DNA from: Micromonospora sediminicola
GTDB taxonomy: Bacteria; Actinomycetota; Actinomycetes; Mycobacteriales; Micromonosporaceae
Length of the DNA stretch: 64,000 nt
Assembly: GCF_900089585.1 (NCBI RefSeq)
Contig: NZ_FLRH01000004.1
Span: 117,001 to 181,000 of the forward strand
Direction of reading: 5' to 3'
The translations under genes were made by a program, and so were the position numbers. Positions 28,094-36,484 of the stretch are shown piece after piece (the first letter of the stretch is position 1; each line of letters opens with the position of its first letter). The notes under the pieces were generated by a model. It was given only the letters and a program-made list of their open reading frames with translations, ran no database searches and had not been told where the DNA came from.

Positions 28094-29584
28094 CTACTGA
28101 CCCCCCTCGGTGACGTCGCCGCCACCTTCGCTCGCCCCGCTGGCCTGCTCGGTGCCCCCCGCCGGGCCCCCGGTCGGGGCGCCCGCCCCCGCCCGGGTCG
28201 CGGGTGCCGGCAACCCCCGGACGATCCGGCGCAGCACCGGCAGCCGGGTGGCGACGGCCCGCTCCGCGCCGTGCCCGCTGGGCCGGTAGTAGTCCGTCCC
28301 CACGAGATCGTCCGGAGCGTACTGCTGGGTGACCACCCCCCGGTGGTCGTCGTGCGGGTAGCGGTAGCCGGCCCCGTGCCCGAGGCCACGGGCGCCGGAG
28401 TAGTGGGCGTCGCGCAACCCGCGCGGCACCGACCCGCCCCGCCCGGCGCGCACGTCGGCGACGGCGGCGCCGATCGCGGTGGTGGCCGAGTTCGACTTCG
28501 GCGCGGTGGCCAGGTGGATGACGGCCTGGGCGAGGTTGAGCTGCGCCTCGGGCAGGCCGACGTATTCCACGGCGTGGGCGGCGGCGGTGGCCACCGTCAG
28601 CGCGGTGGGATCGGCCATCCCGACGTCCTCACTGGCGAAGATCACCATCCGCCGGGCGATGAACCGGGCGTCCTCGCCGGCGACCAGCATCCGGGCCAGC
28701 CAGTGCAGCGCCGCGTCCACGTCCGAGCCGCGCATGCTCTTGATGAACGCGCTGGTCACGTCGTAGTGGGCGTCGCCGTCGCGGTCGTAGCGCACGGCCG
28801 CCACGTCGACCGCCTGCTCGGCCACGGCCAGGTCGATGCGGCCGGCGCCGAGCGCGGTCGCGGTGGCCGCCGCCGCCTCCAGCGCGGTGAGCGCCTTGCG
28901 GACGTCACCGCCGGCGAGCCGGACGAGGTGGTCCTCCGCCTCCTCGGCCAGGGTCAACGTGCCGCCGAGGCCGCGCTCGTCGGCCACCGCGCGACGCAGC
29001 AGCCCGCGCACGGCGTCGTCGTCGAGCGCCTGGAGGGTGAGCAGCACGCAGCGGGAGAGCAGGGGCGAGATGACTGAGAAGTAGGGGTTCTCGGTGGTCG
29101 CCGCGAGCAGCGTGACCGTGCGGTCCTCGACGGCGGCGAGCAGCGAGTCCTGCTGGGTCTTGCTGAACCGGTGCACCTCGTCGATGAAGAGCACCGTGGG
29201 CGGGCCACCGGAGCGGCGCTGCCGCCGGGCGGTCTCGATCACGGCGCGGACGTCCTTCACGCCGGCGGTCAGCGCGGACATCGCCACGAAGCGCCGGTCG
29301 GTGGCCCGGGCCACGAGGTGGGCGATGGTGGTCTTCCCGCTGCCGGGCGGGCCCCAGAGGATCACCGACATCGGTGTCGCGCCCTCGACCAGCTGGCGCA
29401 GCGGCGCGCCGGGGGCGAGCAGGTGCTCCTGCCCGACCAGTTCGTCGATGCCGGCCGGCCGCATCCGGACGGGCAGCGGGGAGTCGGCCCGGGCGGCGGT
29501 GAACCCGTCGACGCCACCGGAGCCCGCGGGTGCGCCGGGCGCTCCGGCGGGCTCGCCGAGGGTGAAGAGGGCGTCGGATTCCAT
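28094..29584 (-). CDS. rarA: Replication-associated recombination protein A (AAA ATPase)
   Basis: MgsA/RarA clamp-loader-like ATPase acting at stalled replication forks. 496 residues: Walker A WGPPGSGKTT near 77-86, Walker B FIDEVHR near 133-139, sensor motif ATTENP, arginine finger region SPLLSRC, then the tetramerisation domain (ASEDVGMADPTAL, YVGLPEAQLNLAQA) and a PRGLRDAHYSGA stretch. The C-terminal 40 residues are Gly/Ala-rich. ATG at 29584 (MESDALF) matches the family; longer starts are read-through. Confidence 0.95.
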   Translation of the reverse strand: MESDALFTLGEPAGAPGAPAGSGGVDGFTAARADSPLPVRMRPAGIDELVGQEHLLAPGAPLRQLVEGATPMSVILWGPPGSGKTTIAHLVARATDRRFVAMSALTAGVKDVRAVIETARRQRRSGGPPTVLFIDEVHRFSKTQQDSLLAAVEDRTVTLLAATTENPYFSVISPLLSRCVLLTLQALDDDAVRGLLRRAVADERGLGGTLTLAEEAEDHLVRLAGGDVRKALTALEAAAATATALGAGRIDLAVAEQAVDVAAVRYDRDGDAHYDVTSAFIKSMRGSDVDAALHWLARMLVAGEDARFIARRMVIFASEDVGMADPTALTVATAAAHAVEYVGLPEAQLNLAQAVIHLATAPKSNSATTAIGAAVADVRAGRGGSVPRGLRDAHYSGARGLGHGAGYRYPHDDHRGVVTQQYAPDDLVGTDYYRPSGHGAERAVATRLPVLRRIVRGLPAPATRAGAGAPTGGPAGGTEQASGASEGGGDVTEGGQ

Positions 29585-29658
29585 CACGAGAACAGTACCG
29601 GGCCGGACCGACGGCGCCGGAATCGCGCCGCCGACCCGACCCGGGTGGTCGTTTCCGG

Positions 29659-29871
29659 TCAGCCGCGGCCCGGACGACGGCCGCGGTACCAGCGGCCGCC
29701 ACCGCCACCGCGCGGGCCGGAGCCGACGCCGGCCAGGTAGAGCGAGAGCAGCAGGAAGCCGATCAGGCTGAGGGTCCAGTTGTTGAACAGGTCCGGCGCG
29801 CCGAAGTTGGTGTTCAGGAAGTCCAGCAGCAGCGCGAAGCCGAACACGATGGCCGCGAGAATGGCGAGCAT
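29659..29871 (-). CDS. Small two-helix membrane protein
   Basis: 70 residues with two hydrophobic helices (LAILAAIVFGFALLLDFL and TLSLIGFLLLSLYLAGV) and a Gly/Arg-rich tail. GGAGGAACGAC directly precedes the ATG at 29871, which rules out the longer frame. It resembles small actinobacterial membrane proteins of unknown role. Confidence 0.7.
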   Translation of the reverse strand: MLAILAAIVFGFALLLDFLNTNFGAPDLFNNWTLSLIGFLLLSLYLAGVGSGPRGGGGGRWYRGRRPGRG

Positions 29872-29984
29872 GTCGTTCCTCCGGTGGGGGTTCCCAGTAG
29901 GTCGGCGAGGGATGTACCCGATCGGTCTGTTCGTCAATCTCCACCGTGGAACGGCTCGCCCGGGCGGGTGTCTAGGCTGACGAC

Positions 29985-30725
29985 ATGATCACTGCCGACC
30001 CGGCGCTGACCGGGCGCGAGGCCCTGCTCGCCGCCACCGGCCACCATCCGTACGCCCGGCACGCGCTCTGGCGCGACCAGGAGGCGCGGGGTTGGCGACG
30101 CGACGACGCGGTGGGCTGGCTGCTCCCCCCGGGACAGGGGCCGGCGGGCGGCGCGCTCGGCGCCGCCGGGCCGGCGCTGGAGGTCTTCGCCGGCCTGCGG
30201 GCCGACGGAACGCTGCGCGCCGGCCAGTCGGTGCACCTGCCCCGGACCGCGCCGGCCGAGGTGGCCGCCCGCCTTCCGGTGGCCCGCCTCGACGAGTGGG
30301 ACTTCCTCTGGACCACCGCGCCACCACCACCGCAGCCGGCGCAGGACCGGGTGGTCCGGCTCACCGGGGCCGACCACCCCGCGCTCGCCGCGCTCGTCGA
30401 GGAGGCGTTCCCCAGCTCCACCTCCCAGCCCGGCGACCCGCGCGTGGTCGACTGGTACGGCATCCGGGACGGTGACCGCCTGGTGGCCTGCGGCGCGGAC
30501 CGCAGCCGCGGCGACATCGGTTTCGTGGCCGGCCTGACCGTAGCACCCGGGCGCCGGGGCCGAGGGCTGGGCGCGGCGCTGACCGCAGGGATGACGGCGG
30601 CGCTGTTCGCCCGGTACGACCACGTGGCGCTCGGCGTCTACACCGCCAATGTCGGCGCGATCCGGCTCTACCGCCGGCTCGGCTTCACCGGCACCGAGCC
30701 GCGCACCTCGGTCCACCTGGCCTGA
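29985..30725 (+). CDS. GNAT-family N-acetyltransferase
   Basis: 246 residues. The C-terminal half carries the acetyl-CoA-binding motif: FVAGLTVAPGRRGRGLGAALTAGM (read as motif A, R/Q-x-x-G-x-G/A) followed by YDHVALGVYTANVGAIRLYRRLGF. The N-terminal half is a divergent GNAT-like domain, so this is a tandem-fold type; substrate unknown. TAGGCT (29973-29978) sits 6 bp before the ATG, suggesting a leaderless transcript. It is convergent with an MFS gene. Confidence 0.85.
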   Translation: MITADPALTGREALLAATGHHPYARHALWRDQEARGWRRDDAVGWLLPPGQGPAGGALGAAGPALEVFAGLRADGTLRAGQSVHLPRTAPAEVAARLPVARLDEWDFLWTTAPPPPQPAQDRVVRLTGADHPALAALVEEAFPSSTSQPGDPRVVDWYGIRDGDRLVACGADRSRGDIGFVAGLTVAPGRRGRGLGAALTAGMTAALFARYDHVALGVYTANVGAIRLYRRLGFTGTEPRTSVHLA

Positions 30726-30773
30726 CCTCGCCGGGCGGCCAGGCGGCGGGTCCGGGGACGGGGGTGCGGTGGT

Positions 30774-30853
30774 GACGAACCTGACGACCCGGACGGATCG
30801 GGAGCCTCGTAGTCCCGCGCCCCGCCCGGGTCGTTCGTGTCACCAGGTTCGTC
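30774..30853. terminator. Nested inverted repeat between GNAT and MFS genes
   Basis: Outer arms GACGAACCTG (30774-30783) and CAGGTTCGTC (30844-30853) and inner arms ACGACCCGG (30784-30792) and CCGGGTCGT (30826-30834) would form a long interrupted hairpin in the convergent gap. A terminator role is inferred from placement; there is no clear T-run. Confidence 0.55.
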
Positions 30854-30877
30854 GTCGCCGACCGACCTCCCGGCCGG

Positions 30878-32245
30878 TCAGGCGGGCCGGTCGGCGGCGC
30901 CGGCCACGGCCGGCCGGTCCGACGTCGGCACACCGGCCACCGCGCCGGGACCGACGAGGGCTTGATCCGGGCCGGTAGGGCCGCCGACCGGGCCGGTAGG
31001 GCCGTCCGCGGCGGCCCGGCCGGCGCGCCAGGCCGGCAGGTAGAGCGGCGCGGCCACGGCGAGCACCACCGCGCCGACGAGCATGGCGACCCCGACGCTC
31101 GTCGCGTCGGCGAGCGCGGTCAGCACCACCGCACCGAGCGCTCCTGCCGCTCCGGCCATCATCGAGTTCAGCGAGAGCACGCTGGTCCGGTAGGGACCGT
31201 CGACCTGCCGGTGCAGCAGGCCCTGGTGCAGCGGGTTCGAGGCGCCGTGCACGGCGTAGCAGGCCAGGTAGGCCACGAGCACACCGACCGGGCCGGCCAG
31301 CAGGCCCATGCCGACCACCGTCGCGCCCTGCAGGATCCGCATCAGCGCGGCGGCCGGCGCGGCGCCGAGGCGGCGCAGCAGGAGCGGGGTGAGCGCGGCC
31401 CCGGCCGCGTTGGCCAGCCAGGCCGCGGAGCCGGCGGGGCCGAGCAGCGCGGCCGCGCGGTCGGCGTCACCGACCACCTCGGACAGCCGGACCGGCAGCA
31501 ACGACTCGAACGTGACCATCCCGAAGCCCCAGAACAGCTCGACCGCGACCAGGGCCAGCAGCACCCGGTTGCGGCGCAGCAGACCGACGGCCTGCCCGAC
31601 CATCCGGGGCGCCTCGACCACCGAGGCGCGCAGCGCGGCCGGGCCGGAGGCGGGTCGCCGTTCGACGAGCAACGCCAGCAGCGCCGCGATCGAGACCGCC
31701 TGGAGCACGACCGCGACCAGCACCGGCAGGGTCAGCGCGCTGACCGGACCGACCGGTCCGAGCGCCACCAGACCACCGCTGAGCAGCGCGCCCGCGCCGA
31801 TCGCGACGCCGACGACGGTGCCGGCCCAGCCGAGGCCGCGTTCGTACTCGGCGGCCGGGTCGGCGGCCAGCGTGGCGTCGACGTACCAGGACTCCAGCGG
31901 GCCGCTGTCGAGCGCCCGGTAGACACCCTGCAACGCCCAGACCAGGAAGAACATCCAGAACGAGTCGGCCACCGCCATGAGCGCGAGCGAGGCGAGGCAG
32001 ACCACCCAGGCGGCCAGCAGCACCGGCTTGCGGCCGAGCGCGTCGGCGAACCCGCCGGTGGGCAGCTCCAGCGCCAGCACCACCAGGCCCTGCGCGGTGA
32101 AGACCAGGCCGATCTGGGACAGCGAGAGCCCGCGCTCCTGCATGAGCAGGATCATCACCGGGATCATCAGGCCGGCGGGCAGCCAGCGCAGGCCGAAGAG
32201 GATGAGGTAGCGGGACCGGACCTGGCGTACGGACAGCGCGCTCAC
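30878..32245 (-). CDS. MFS transporter, probable drug exporter
   Basis: 455 residues, twelve predicted transmembrane helices, with the motif-A-like GGFADALGRKPVLL between helices two and three and a Pro/Gly-rich C-terminal tail of about 50 residues. The GTG start overlaps the stop of an ArsR-like regulator gene (GTGA), so the two are co-transcribed and the regulator most likely controls the pump. Substrate unknown. Confidence 0.88.
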   Translation of the reverse strand: MSALSVRQVRSRYLILFGLRWLPAGLMIPVMILLMQERGLSLSQIGLVFTAQGLVVLALELPTGGFADALGRKPVLLAAWVVCLASLALMAVADSFWMFFLVWALQGVYRALDSGPLESWYVDATLAADPAAEYERGLGWAGTVVGVAIGAGALLSGGLVALGPVGPVSALTLPVLVAVVLQAVSIAALLALLVERRPASGPAALRASVVEAPRMVGQAVGLLRRNRVLLALVAVELFWGFGMVTFESLLPVRLSEVVGDADRAAALLGPAGSAAWLANAAGAALTPLLLRRLGAAPAAALMRILQGATVVGMGLLAGPVGVLVAYLACYAVHGASNPLHQGLLHRQVDGPYRTSVLSLNSMMAGAAGALGAVVLTALADATSVGVAMLVGAVVLAVAAPLYLPAWRAGRAAADGPTGPVGGPTGPDQALVGPGAVAGVPTSDRPAVAGAADRPA

Positions 32246-32856
32246 GGCTTCTCCCCGGCCGGCGGCAGCACCGTGCTCAGCGGGAAGGCGGCCAGGTAGA
32301 GCTGGACCATCTCGGCGTCGGGGTCGTCCGGGTCGGTCTCGTCCCGGTGGCGTTCGAAGACCGCGAAGACCTCGGCCTTGATCGCCTCCAGCCGGGCGGC
32401 CGGGATCCGCATGAAGAAGTCACCCATGCCGTACGCGTCGCGCCAGGCGGGCGACCACTCGTGGCGCCCCGCGAACCAGCGCTCCGCGTGATGGGCGAAG
32501 AAGCGGACGTAGTCCTCCTCGATCCACTCGATGGCGGCCCGCGCGTCCGGGTCGTCGTCGAAGTCGGAGGCCTCCCAGCTGGTGGCGTCGTGCGCGGCCC
32601 GCCAGTAGCGCTGCCGGCCGGTGCCGAGGTTCGGGTCCTCGACCACGAGGCCCACCTCGGCGAGCTGACGCAGGTGATAGCTGGTCGCGCCGGTGTTGGT
32701 GCCGAGCATCTCGGCGAGGGCGGTGGCCGTGGCGGGGCCACTGACCCGCAGCGCCCCGATCAGCCGCATGCGCAGCGGCTGGGCCAGGGCGCGCACCTGC
32801 CGGTGGTCGATGCGCACGGCGCGGTCCTCGGTCCGCTCTCTCTTCTGTTCCTCCAT
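32242..32856 (-). CDS. ArsR-type winged-helix transcriptional regulator
   Basis: 204 residues. The N-terminal winged helix (about 16-90) contains LAQPLRMRLIGALRVSGPAT and the recognition helix region TNTGATSYHLRQLAEVGLV; the rest is a helical ligand-binding or dimer domain rich in Trp and acidic residues. The ATG at 32856 has no ribosome site, and a palindrome containing a -10-like hexamer lies 4 bp upstream, so the mRNA is probably leaderless and autorepressed. It is first in an operon with the MFS gene. Confidence 0.88.
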   Translation of the reverse strand: MEEQKRERTEDRAVRIDHRQVRALAQPLRMRLIGALRVSGPATATALAEMLGTNTGATSYHLRQLAEVGLVVEDPNLGTGRQRYWRAAHDATSWEASDFDDDPDARAAIEWIEEDYVRFFAHHAERWFAGRHEWSPAWRDAYGMGDFFMRIPAARLEAIKAEVFAVFERHRDETDPDDPDAEMVQLYLAAFPLSTVLPPAGEKP

Positions 32857-32860
32857 GAGT

Positions 32861-32877
32861 TGCACAGTATCTGTGCA
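32861..32877 (-). promoter_or_regulatory. Operator overlapping the -10 of the ArsR-MFS operon
   Basis: Perfect palindrome TGCACAG-TAT-CTGTGCA. On the minus strand it contains GATACT (32871-32866), with CTTGTG 17 bp upstream, and ends 4 bp before the ATG. Further TGTGCA/TGCACA/TTGCAC half-sites lie at 32878-32920. Binding here would block RNA polymerase directly. Confidence 0.7.
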
Positions 32878-32917
32878 CACATTACATGCACAAGAGTCTT
32901 GCAAAGAAAGTGTGCAA

Positions 32918-33727
32918 CTAGCCGTACAGCTCGGCGACCCCACGCAGCCGGGTCCGCAGCAGCCCGACGGCGCGGGCGGAGTCCAGCACCACCTCGGCCG
33001 GCCGGTGCAGGCCGGCGCCCGCGATCGTGGTCGTCCTCAGTGAGCCCGCGTCCACGCCGTCGTGCCGCGCCACCAGGACTCCCAGCTCGGCACGGCTCAC
33101 CGCGTCCGGCCCGGCCACGTTCAGCAGCCCGGCGTAGTCGCCCGGCACCAGCTCCAGCACGGCGGCGGCCAGGTCGGCGACGTGGACCGGGCAGCGCAGC
33201 TCGTCGGTGAAGAGCGTCGCCCGGCCGGCGAGCGCGTCCCGGCAGAGCTGGATCTGCTTGCTCCCCTCCCCCAGGATCAGCGACGTCCGCACCAGCGCGG
33301 CGCCCGGATCCACCGCCCGCACCGCCGTCTCCGCCGCCGCCTTCGCCGCCCCGTACGCGTGCAGCGGCGTGGGCACGTCGTCGTCGGCGTACGCCGTCGG
33401 CCGCCCCGCGTGCAGCGCGTCGCTGGACAGGTGCACCAACCGCGCGCCCACCTCGGCGGCGGCGACCGCGATGTGGGCCGCCCCGTCCGCCGTGACCGCC
33501 CAGTCGTCGTACCGGTAGGGGGTCGCCACGACCGCGTCGGGGCGTACCCGGGTCAGGAGCTCACGCACGGCGGCGCGGTCGGTCACGTCGAGCCGGCGCG
33601 GCGCGACGCCCGGCACCCCGACGGCGGTCGAGTGGTAGGTGCCGACCACCCGGTGCCCGGCGGCCACCGCCTGCCGGCACACCTCGCCACCGAGAAAGCC
33701 GCTGGCGCCCACCACGAGCAGGTTCAT
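32918..33727 (-). CDS. RmlD-like NAD(P)-dependent sugar-nucleotide reductase
   Basis: 269 residues, extended SDR fold: VVGASGFLGGEV at residues 5-16 (GxxGxxG), HLSSDALHAGRPTAYAD and the catalytic YGAAK. These match the dTDP-4-dehydrorhamnose reductase superfamily, but no other rhamnose gene is nearby, so the substrate is uncertain. It ends just upstream of the ArsR operon promoter and starts 20 bp after the aspS terminator. Confidence 0.8.
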   Translation of the reverse strand: MNLLVVGASGFLGGEVCRQAVAAGHRVVGTYHSTAVGVPGVAPRRLDVTDRAAVRELLTRVRPDAVVATPYRYDDWAVTADGAAHIAVAAAEVGARLVHLSSDALHAGRPTAYADDDVPTPLHAYGAAKAAAETAVRAVDPGAALVRTSLILGEGSKQIQLCRDALAGRATLFTDELRCPVHVADLAAAVLELVPGDYAGLLNVAGPDAVSRAELGVLVARHDGVDAGSLRTTTIAGAGLHRPAEVVLDSARAVGLLRTRLRGVAELYG

Positions 33728-33746
33728 CCGTCCCCCTGAAGATCGA

Positions 33747-33776
33747 AAAGGCCCGCGTCACATGACGCGGGCCTTT
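33747..33776 (-). terminator. Intrinsic terminator after aspS
   Basis: Arms AAAGGCCCGCGTCA / TGACGCGGGCCTTT (14 bp) with a minimal loop, followed on the minus strand by TTTTCG. It lies 15 bp beyond the aspS stop and just before the RmlD-like gene. Confidence 0.85.
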
Positions 33777-33790
33777 CGACGAAGCCAGGA

Positions 33791-35596
33791 TCAGGTCGGG
33801 TCGGCCACCGGGGCGGCCGGGCCGGCGGTGCCGGCGTGCGGGCCGACCGGCGCCTTCGGCTTGGCGTCGATGCCGGCCTCGGCGCGCTGCTGCCCGGTGA
33901 TCGGGGTCGGCGCGCCGGTCAGCGGGTCGAAGCCGCCACGCGTCTTCGGGAACGCGATCACCTCGCGGATCGAGTCCGCGCCGGCCAGCAGCATGCAGAC
34001 CCGGTCCCAACCGAACGCGATCCCGCCGTGCGGCGGGGCGCCGTACTTGAACGCCTCCAGCAGGAAGCCGAACTTGTCCTGCGCCTCCTCGGGCGTGATG
34101 CCGAGCAGGTCGAACACCCGCTGCTGCACGTCACCCCGGTGGATACGGATCGAGCCACCACCGATCTCGTTGCCGTTGCAGACGATGTCGTACGCGTAGG
34201 CCAACGCCCGGTCCGGCGCGGACTCGAAGCGGTCCACCCACTCCGCGTTCGGCGAGGTGAACGGGTGGTGCACCGCGGTCCAGCCGCCCTCGTCCGTGCG
34301 CTCGAACATCGGCGCGTCGACCACCCAGCAGAACGCCCACGCGCTCTCGTCGACCAGGTTCGACCGCTTGGCGATCTCGATCCGGGCCGCGCCGAGCAGC
34401 TCCTGCGCCTCCCGGGTGTTCGTGCTCGCGGCGAAGAAGACCGCGTCACCGGGCTTCGCGCCGACCGCGTCGGCCAGGCCGGCCAGGTGCGCCTCGGACA
34501 GGTTCTTGGCCACCGGGCCGCGCGCCTCGCCGGTCTCCGCGTCCAGCACCACGTAGGCCAGGCCGCGCGCGCCGCGCGCCTTGGCCCAGTCCTGCCAGCC
34601 GTCCAGCTCCTTGCGGGTCTGGCTCGCGCCGCCGGGCATGACCACCGCGCCGACGTAGCCGCCCGCGTCGATCGCGCCGGCGAACACCCGGAACTCGGTG
34701 CCGCGCAGGTAGTCGGTCAGCTCGGTCAGCTCCACGCCGTAGCGCAGGTCCGGCTTGTCGGAACCGTAGCGGGCCATCGCGTCGTGCCAGGTGATCCGCG
34801 GGATCGGCCGAACGATCTCGTGCCCGGCCAGGTCCTTCCAGAGCGAGGAGACGATCGCCTCGCCGAGGTCGATCACGTCGTCCTCGGTGACGAACGACAT
34901 CTCGATGTCGAGCTGGGTGAACTCCGGCTGCCGGTCGGCCCGGAAGTCCTCGTCGCGGTAGCAGCGGGCGATCTGGTAGTAGCGCTCCATGCCGCCGACC
35001 ATGAGCAGCTGCTTGAACAGCTGCGGCGACTGCGGCAGCGCGTACCAGCTGCCCGGCTGCAGCCGCACCGGCACCAGGAAGTCGCGCGCGCCCTCCGGGG
35101 TGGAGCGGGTCAGCGTCGGCGTCTCGATCTCCAGGAAGTCCCGCTCGTGCAGCACCGTGCGGGCGAGCTGGTTGGCCTTCGAGCGCAGCCGCATCGCCTT
35201 GGCCGGGCCGCCCCGGCGCAGGTCCAGGTAGCGGTACTTGAGCCGGATGTCGTCGCCGGCCTCGATCTGGTCGTCCACCGGCAGCGGCAGCGGCGCGGCC
35301 TCGGAGAGCACCTCCAGCGCGGCGGCGGTCACCTCGACCTCGCCGGTCGGCAGGTCCGGGTTCTCGTTGCCCTCGGGGCGACGGGTCACCTCGCCGACGA
35401 CCTTGACGCAGAACTCGTTGCGCAGCGCGTGCGCGTCCTCCTCGCGGAAGACCACCTGCACGACGCCGGAGGCGTCGCGCAGGTCGACGAAGATGACACC
35501 GCCGTGGTCGCGCCGGCGGGCCACCCACCCGGCGAGCGTCACCGTCGAGCCGGCGTCCGCGGCGCGCAGGCTTCCGGCATTGTGGGTACGGATCAC
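33791..35596 (-). CDS. aspS: Aspartyl-tRNA synthetase
   Basis: 601-residue bacterial-type class II enzyme: OB-fold anticodon domain (1-105), class II core with RYLDLRR, YALPQSPQLFKQ, RCYRDEDFRADRQPEFTQLD, an inserted GAD domain, and motif 3 GIAFGWDRVCMLL. The C-terminal 35 residues are Pro/Ala-rich. RRRDHGGVIF has His at the position that in Pseudomonas relaxes tRNA recognition, so it may be a non-discriminating AspRS that also charges tRNA-Asn (inference). GTG start at 35596. Confidence 0.96.
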   Translation of the reverse strand: MIRTHNAGSLRAADAGSTVTLAGWVARRRDHGGVIFVDLRDASGVVQVVFREEDAHALRNEFCVKVVGEVTRRPEGNENPDLPTGEVEVTAAALEVLSEAAPLPLPVDDQIEAGDDIRLKYRYLDLRRGGPAKAMRLRSKANQLARTVLHERDFLEIETPTLTRSTPEGARDFLVPVRLQPGSWYALPQSPQLFKQLLMVGGMERYYQIARCYRDEDFRADRQPEFTQLDIEMSFVTEDDVIDLGEAIVSSLWKDLAGHEIVRPIPRITWHDAMARYGSDKPDLRYGVELTELTDYLRGTEFRVFAGAIDAGGYVGAVVMPGGASQTRKELDGWQDWAKARGARGLAYVVLDAETGEARGPVAKNLSEAHLAGLADAVGAKPGDAVFFAASTNTREAQELLGAARIEIAKRSNLVDESAWAFCWVVDAPMFERTDEGGWTAVHHPFTSPNAEWVDRFESAPDRALAYAYDIVCNGNEIGGGSIRIHRGDVQQRVFDLLGITPEEAQDKFGFLLEAFKYGAPPHGGIAFGWDRVCMLLAGADSIREVIAFPKTRGGFDPLTGAPTPITGQQRAEAGIDAKPKAPVGPHAGTAGPAAPVADPT

Positions 35597-35742
35597 GGCT
35601 GGCGTCTCCTCATCTGGTCCACGACTGCTTCCCGCATTCTGTCAGGGCGGACCGGCCGGCTCCCGGGCACCCGTCGGAGCGGCCCGGCCCGGGGGTGTGG
35701 CAAAGCCGGGCCGTGACCCGGGCGGACGGTTACCGTGGCCGG

Positions 35743-36411
35743 GTGCGTGCCGTACCGAGCTGGGCCGTGGCCGTCGCGGCGGCCGCGCCCGCGATGCTGG
35801 TGACGGGATGGACGGTCGCCGGCGCCCGCCAGCCCCCGGATTACGACCCGGTGCGGGACACGATCAGCGAGCTGGCCGGCGAGGGGGCGACCGACCCCTG
35901 GCTGATGGGGGGCGTCCTGGTGCTGCTCGGCGTCGCCTACGTCGCCACCGCCGCGGTGCTGCACGCCGCCGGGCTGGCCAGTCGGTTCCTGCTCGCGCTC
36001 GGCGGCACGGCCACCGTCGGGTTGCTCGCGTTCCCCCGCCCCGAGGTGGGCGGCTCGCCGGCGCACGGTGTGGTGGCCACGGTCGCGGTGCTCGCGCTGT
36101 CGCTCTGGCCCGCCGGCTCGGCCCTGCGCCTGCCGCGCGCCGTGCGCCGGGAGGTGGCCGCCTCGCCCACCGGCACGCCCCCGTGGGCGTTCCGCCGGCC
36201 GGTGGCGCTGACCGTGACCGCGGTCCTGCTGGTGCTGTTCGGCTGGTTCGTGATGGAGGTGACCGGCGGCTCGCGGACCGGGCTGGCCGAGCGGGTGGCG
36301 GCCCTGGCCGTCGCGCTCTGGCCGCTGGCCGCGGTCCTGTCGGCCCGCCGGGCGGCCACGACATCCGCCCCCGCGCCGGTCCCTCCGGGTCGGCCGGGAG
36401 CAGGTGGTTGA
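35743..36411 (+). CDS. DUF998 family membrane protein
   Basis: 222 residues from the GTG at 35743, with six hydrophobic segments and the DUF998-like features PPDYDPVRDTISELAGEGA near residues 29-48 and alternating TM/GG motifs. Function unknown. Upstream in-frame GTG (35713) and ATG (35695) are alternatives; none has a strong ribosome site and TACCGT (35732-35737) just before 35743 could give a leaderless message. Confidence 0.7.
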   Translation: MRAVPSWAVAVAAAAPAMLVTGWTVAGARQPPDYDPVRDTISELAGEGATDPWLMGGVLVLLGVAYVATAAVLHAAGLASRFLLALGGTATVGLLAFPRPEVGGSPAHGVVATVAVLALSLWPAGSALRLPRAVRREVAASPTGTPPWAFRRPVALTVTAVLLVLFGWFVMEVTGGSRTGLAERVAALAVALWPLAAVLSARRAATTSAPAPVPPGRPGAGG

Positions 36412-36442
36412 CCCGCGTCACCGACCCGGTCGGGAACGCGGA

Positions 36443-36470
36443 ACGGGCCGCCGGTCACCCGGCGGCCCGT
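36443..36470. terminator. Bidirectional terminator, DUF998 / protease
   Basis: Perfect arms ACGGGCCGCCGG / CCGGCGGCCCGT with a short TCAC loop, placed between two convergent genes. Confidence 0.85.
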
Positions 36471-36484
36471 CCGTGGGGTCTCGA

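Noticed and set aside
25231..28113. Long plus-strand frames opposite the disordered protein
   Set aside because: Low-complexity DNA keeps several frames open on both strands; only the minus-strand frame ends in a membrane helix and a Cys-containing domain and starts at the rarA junction.
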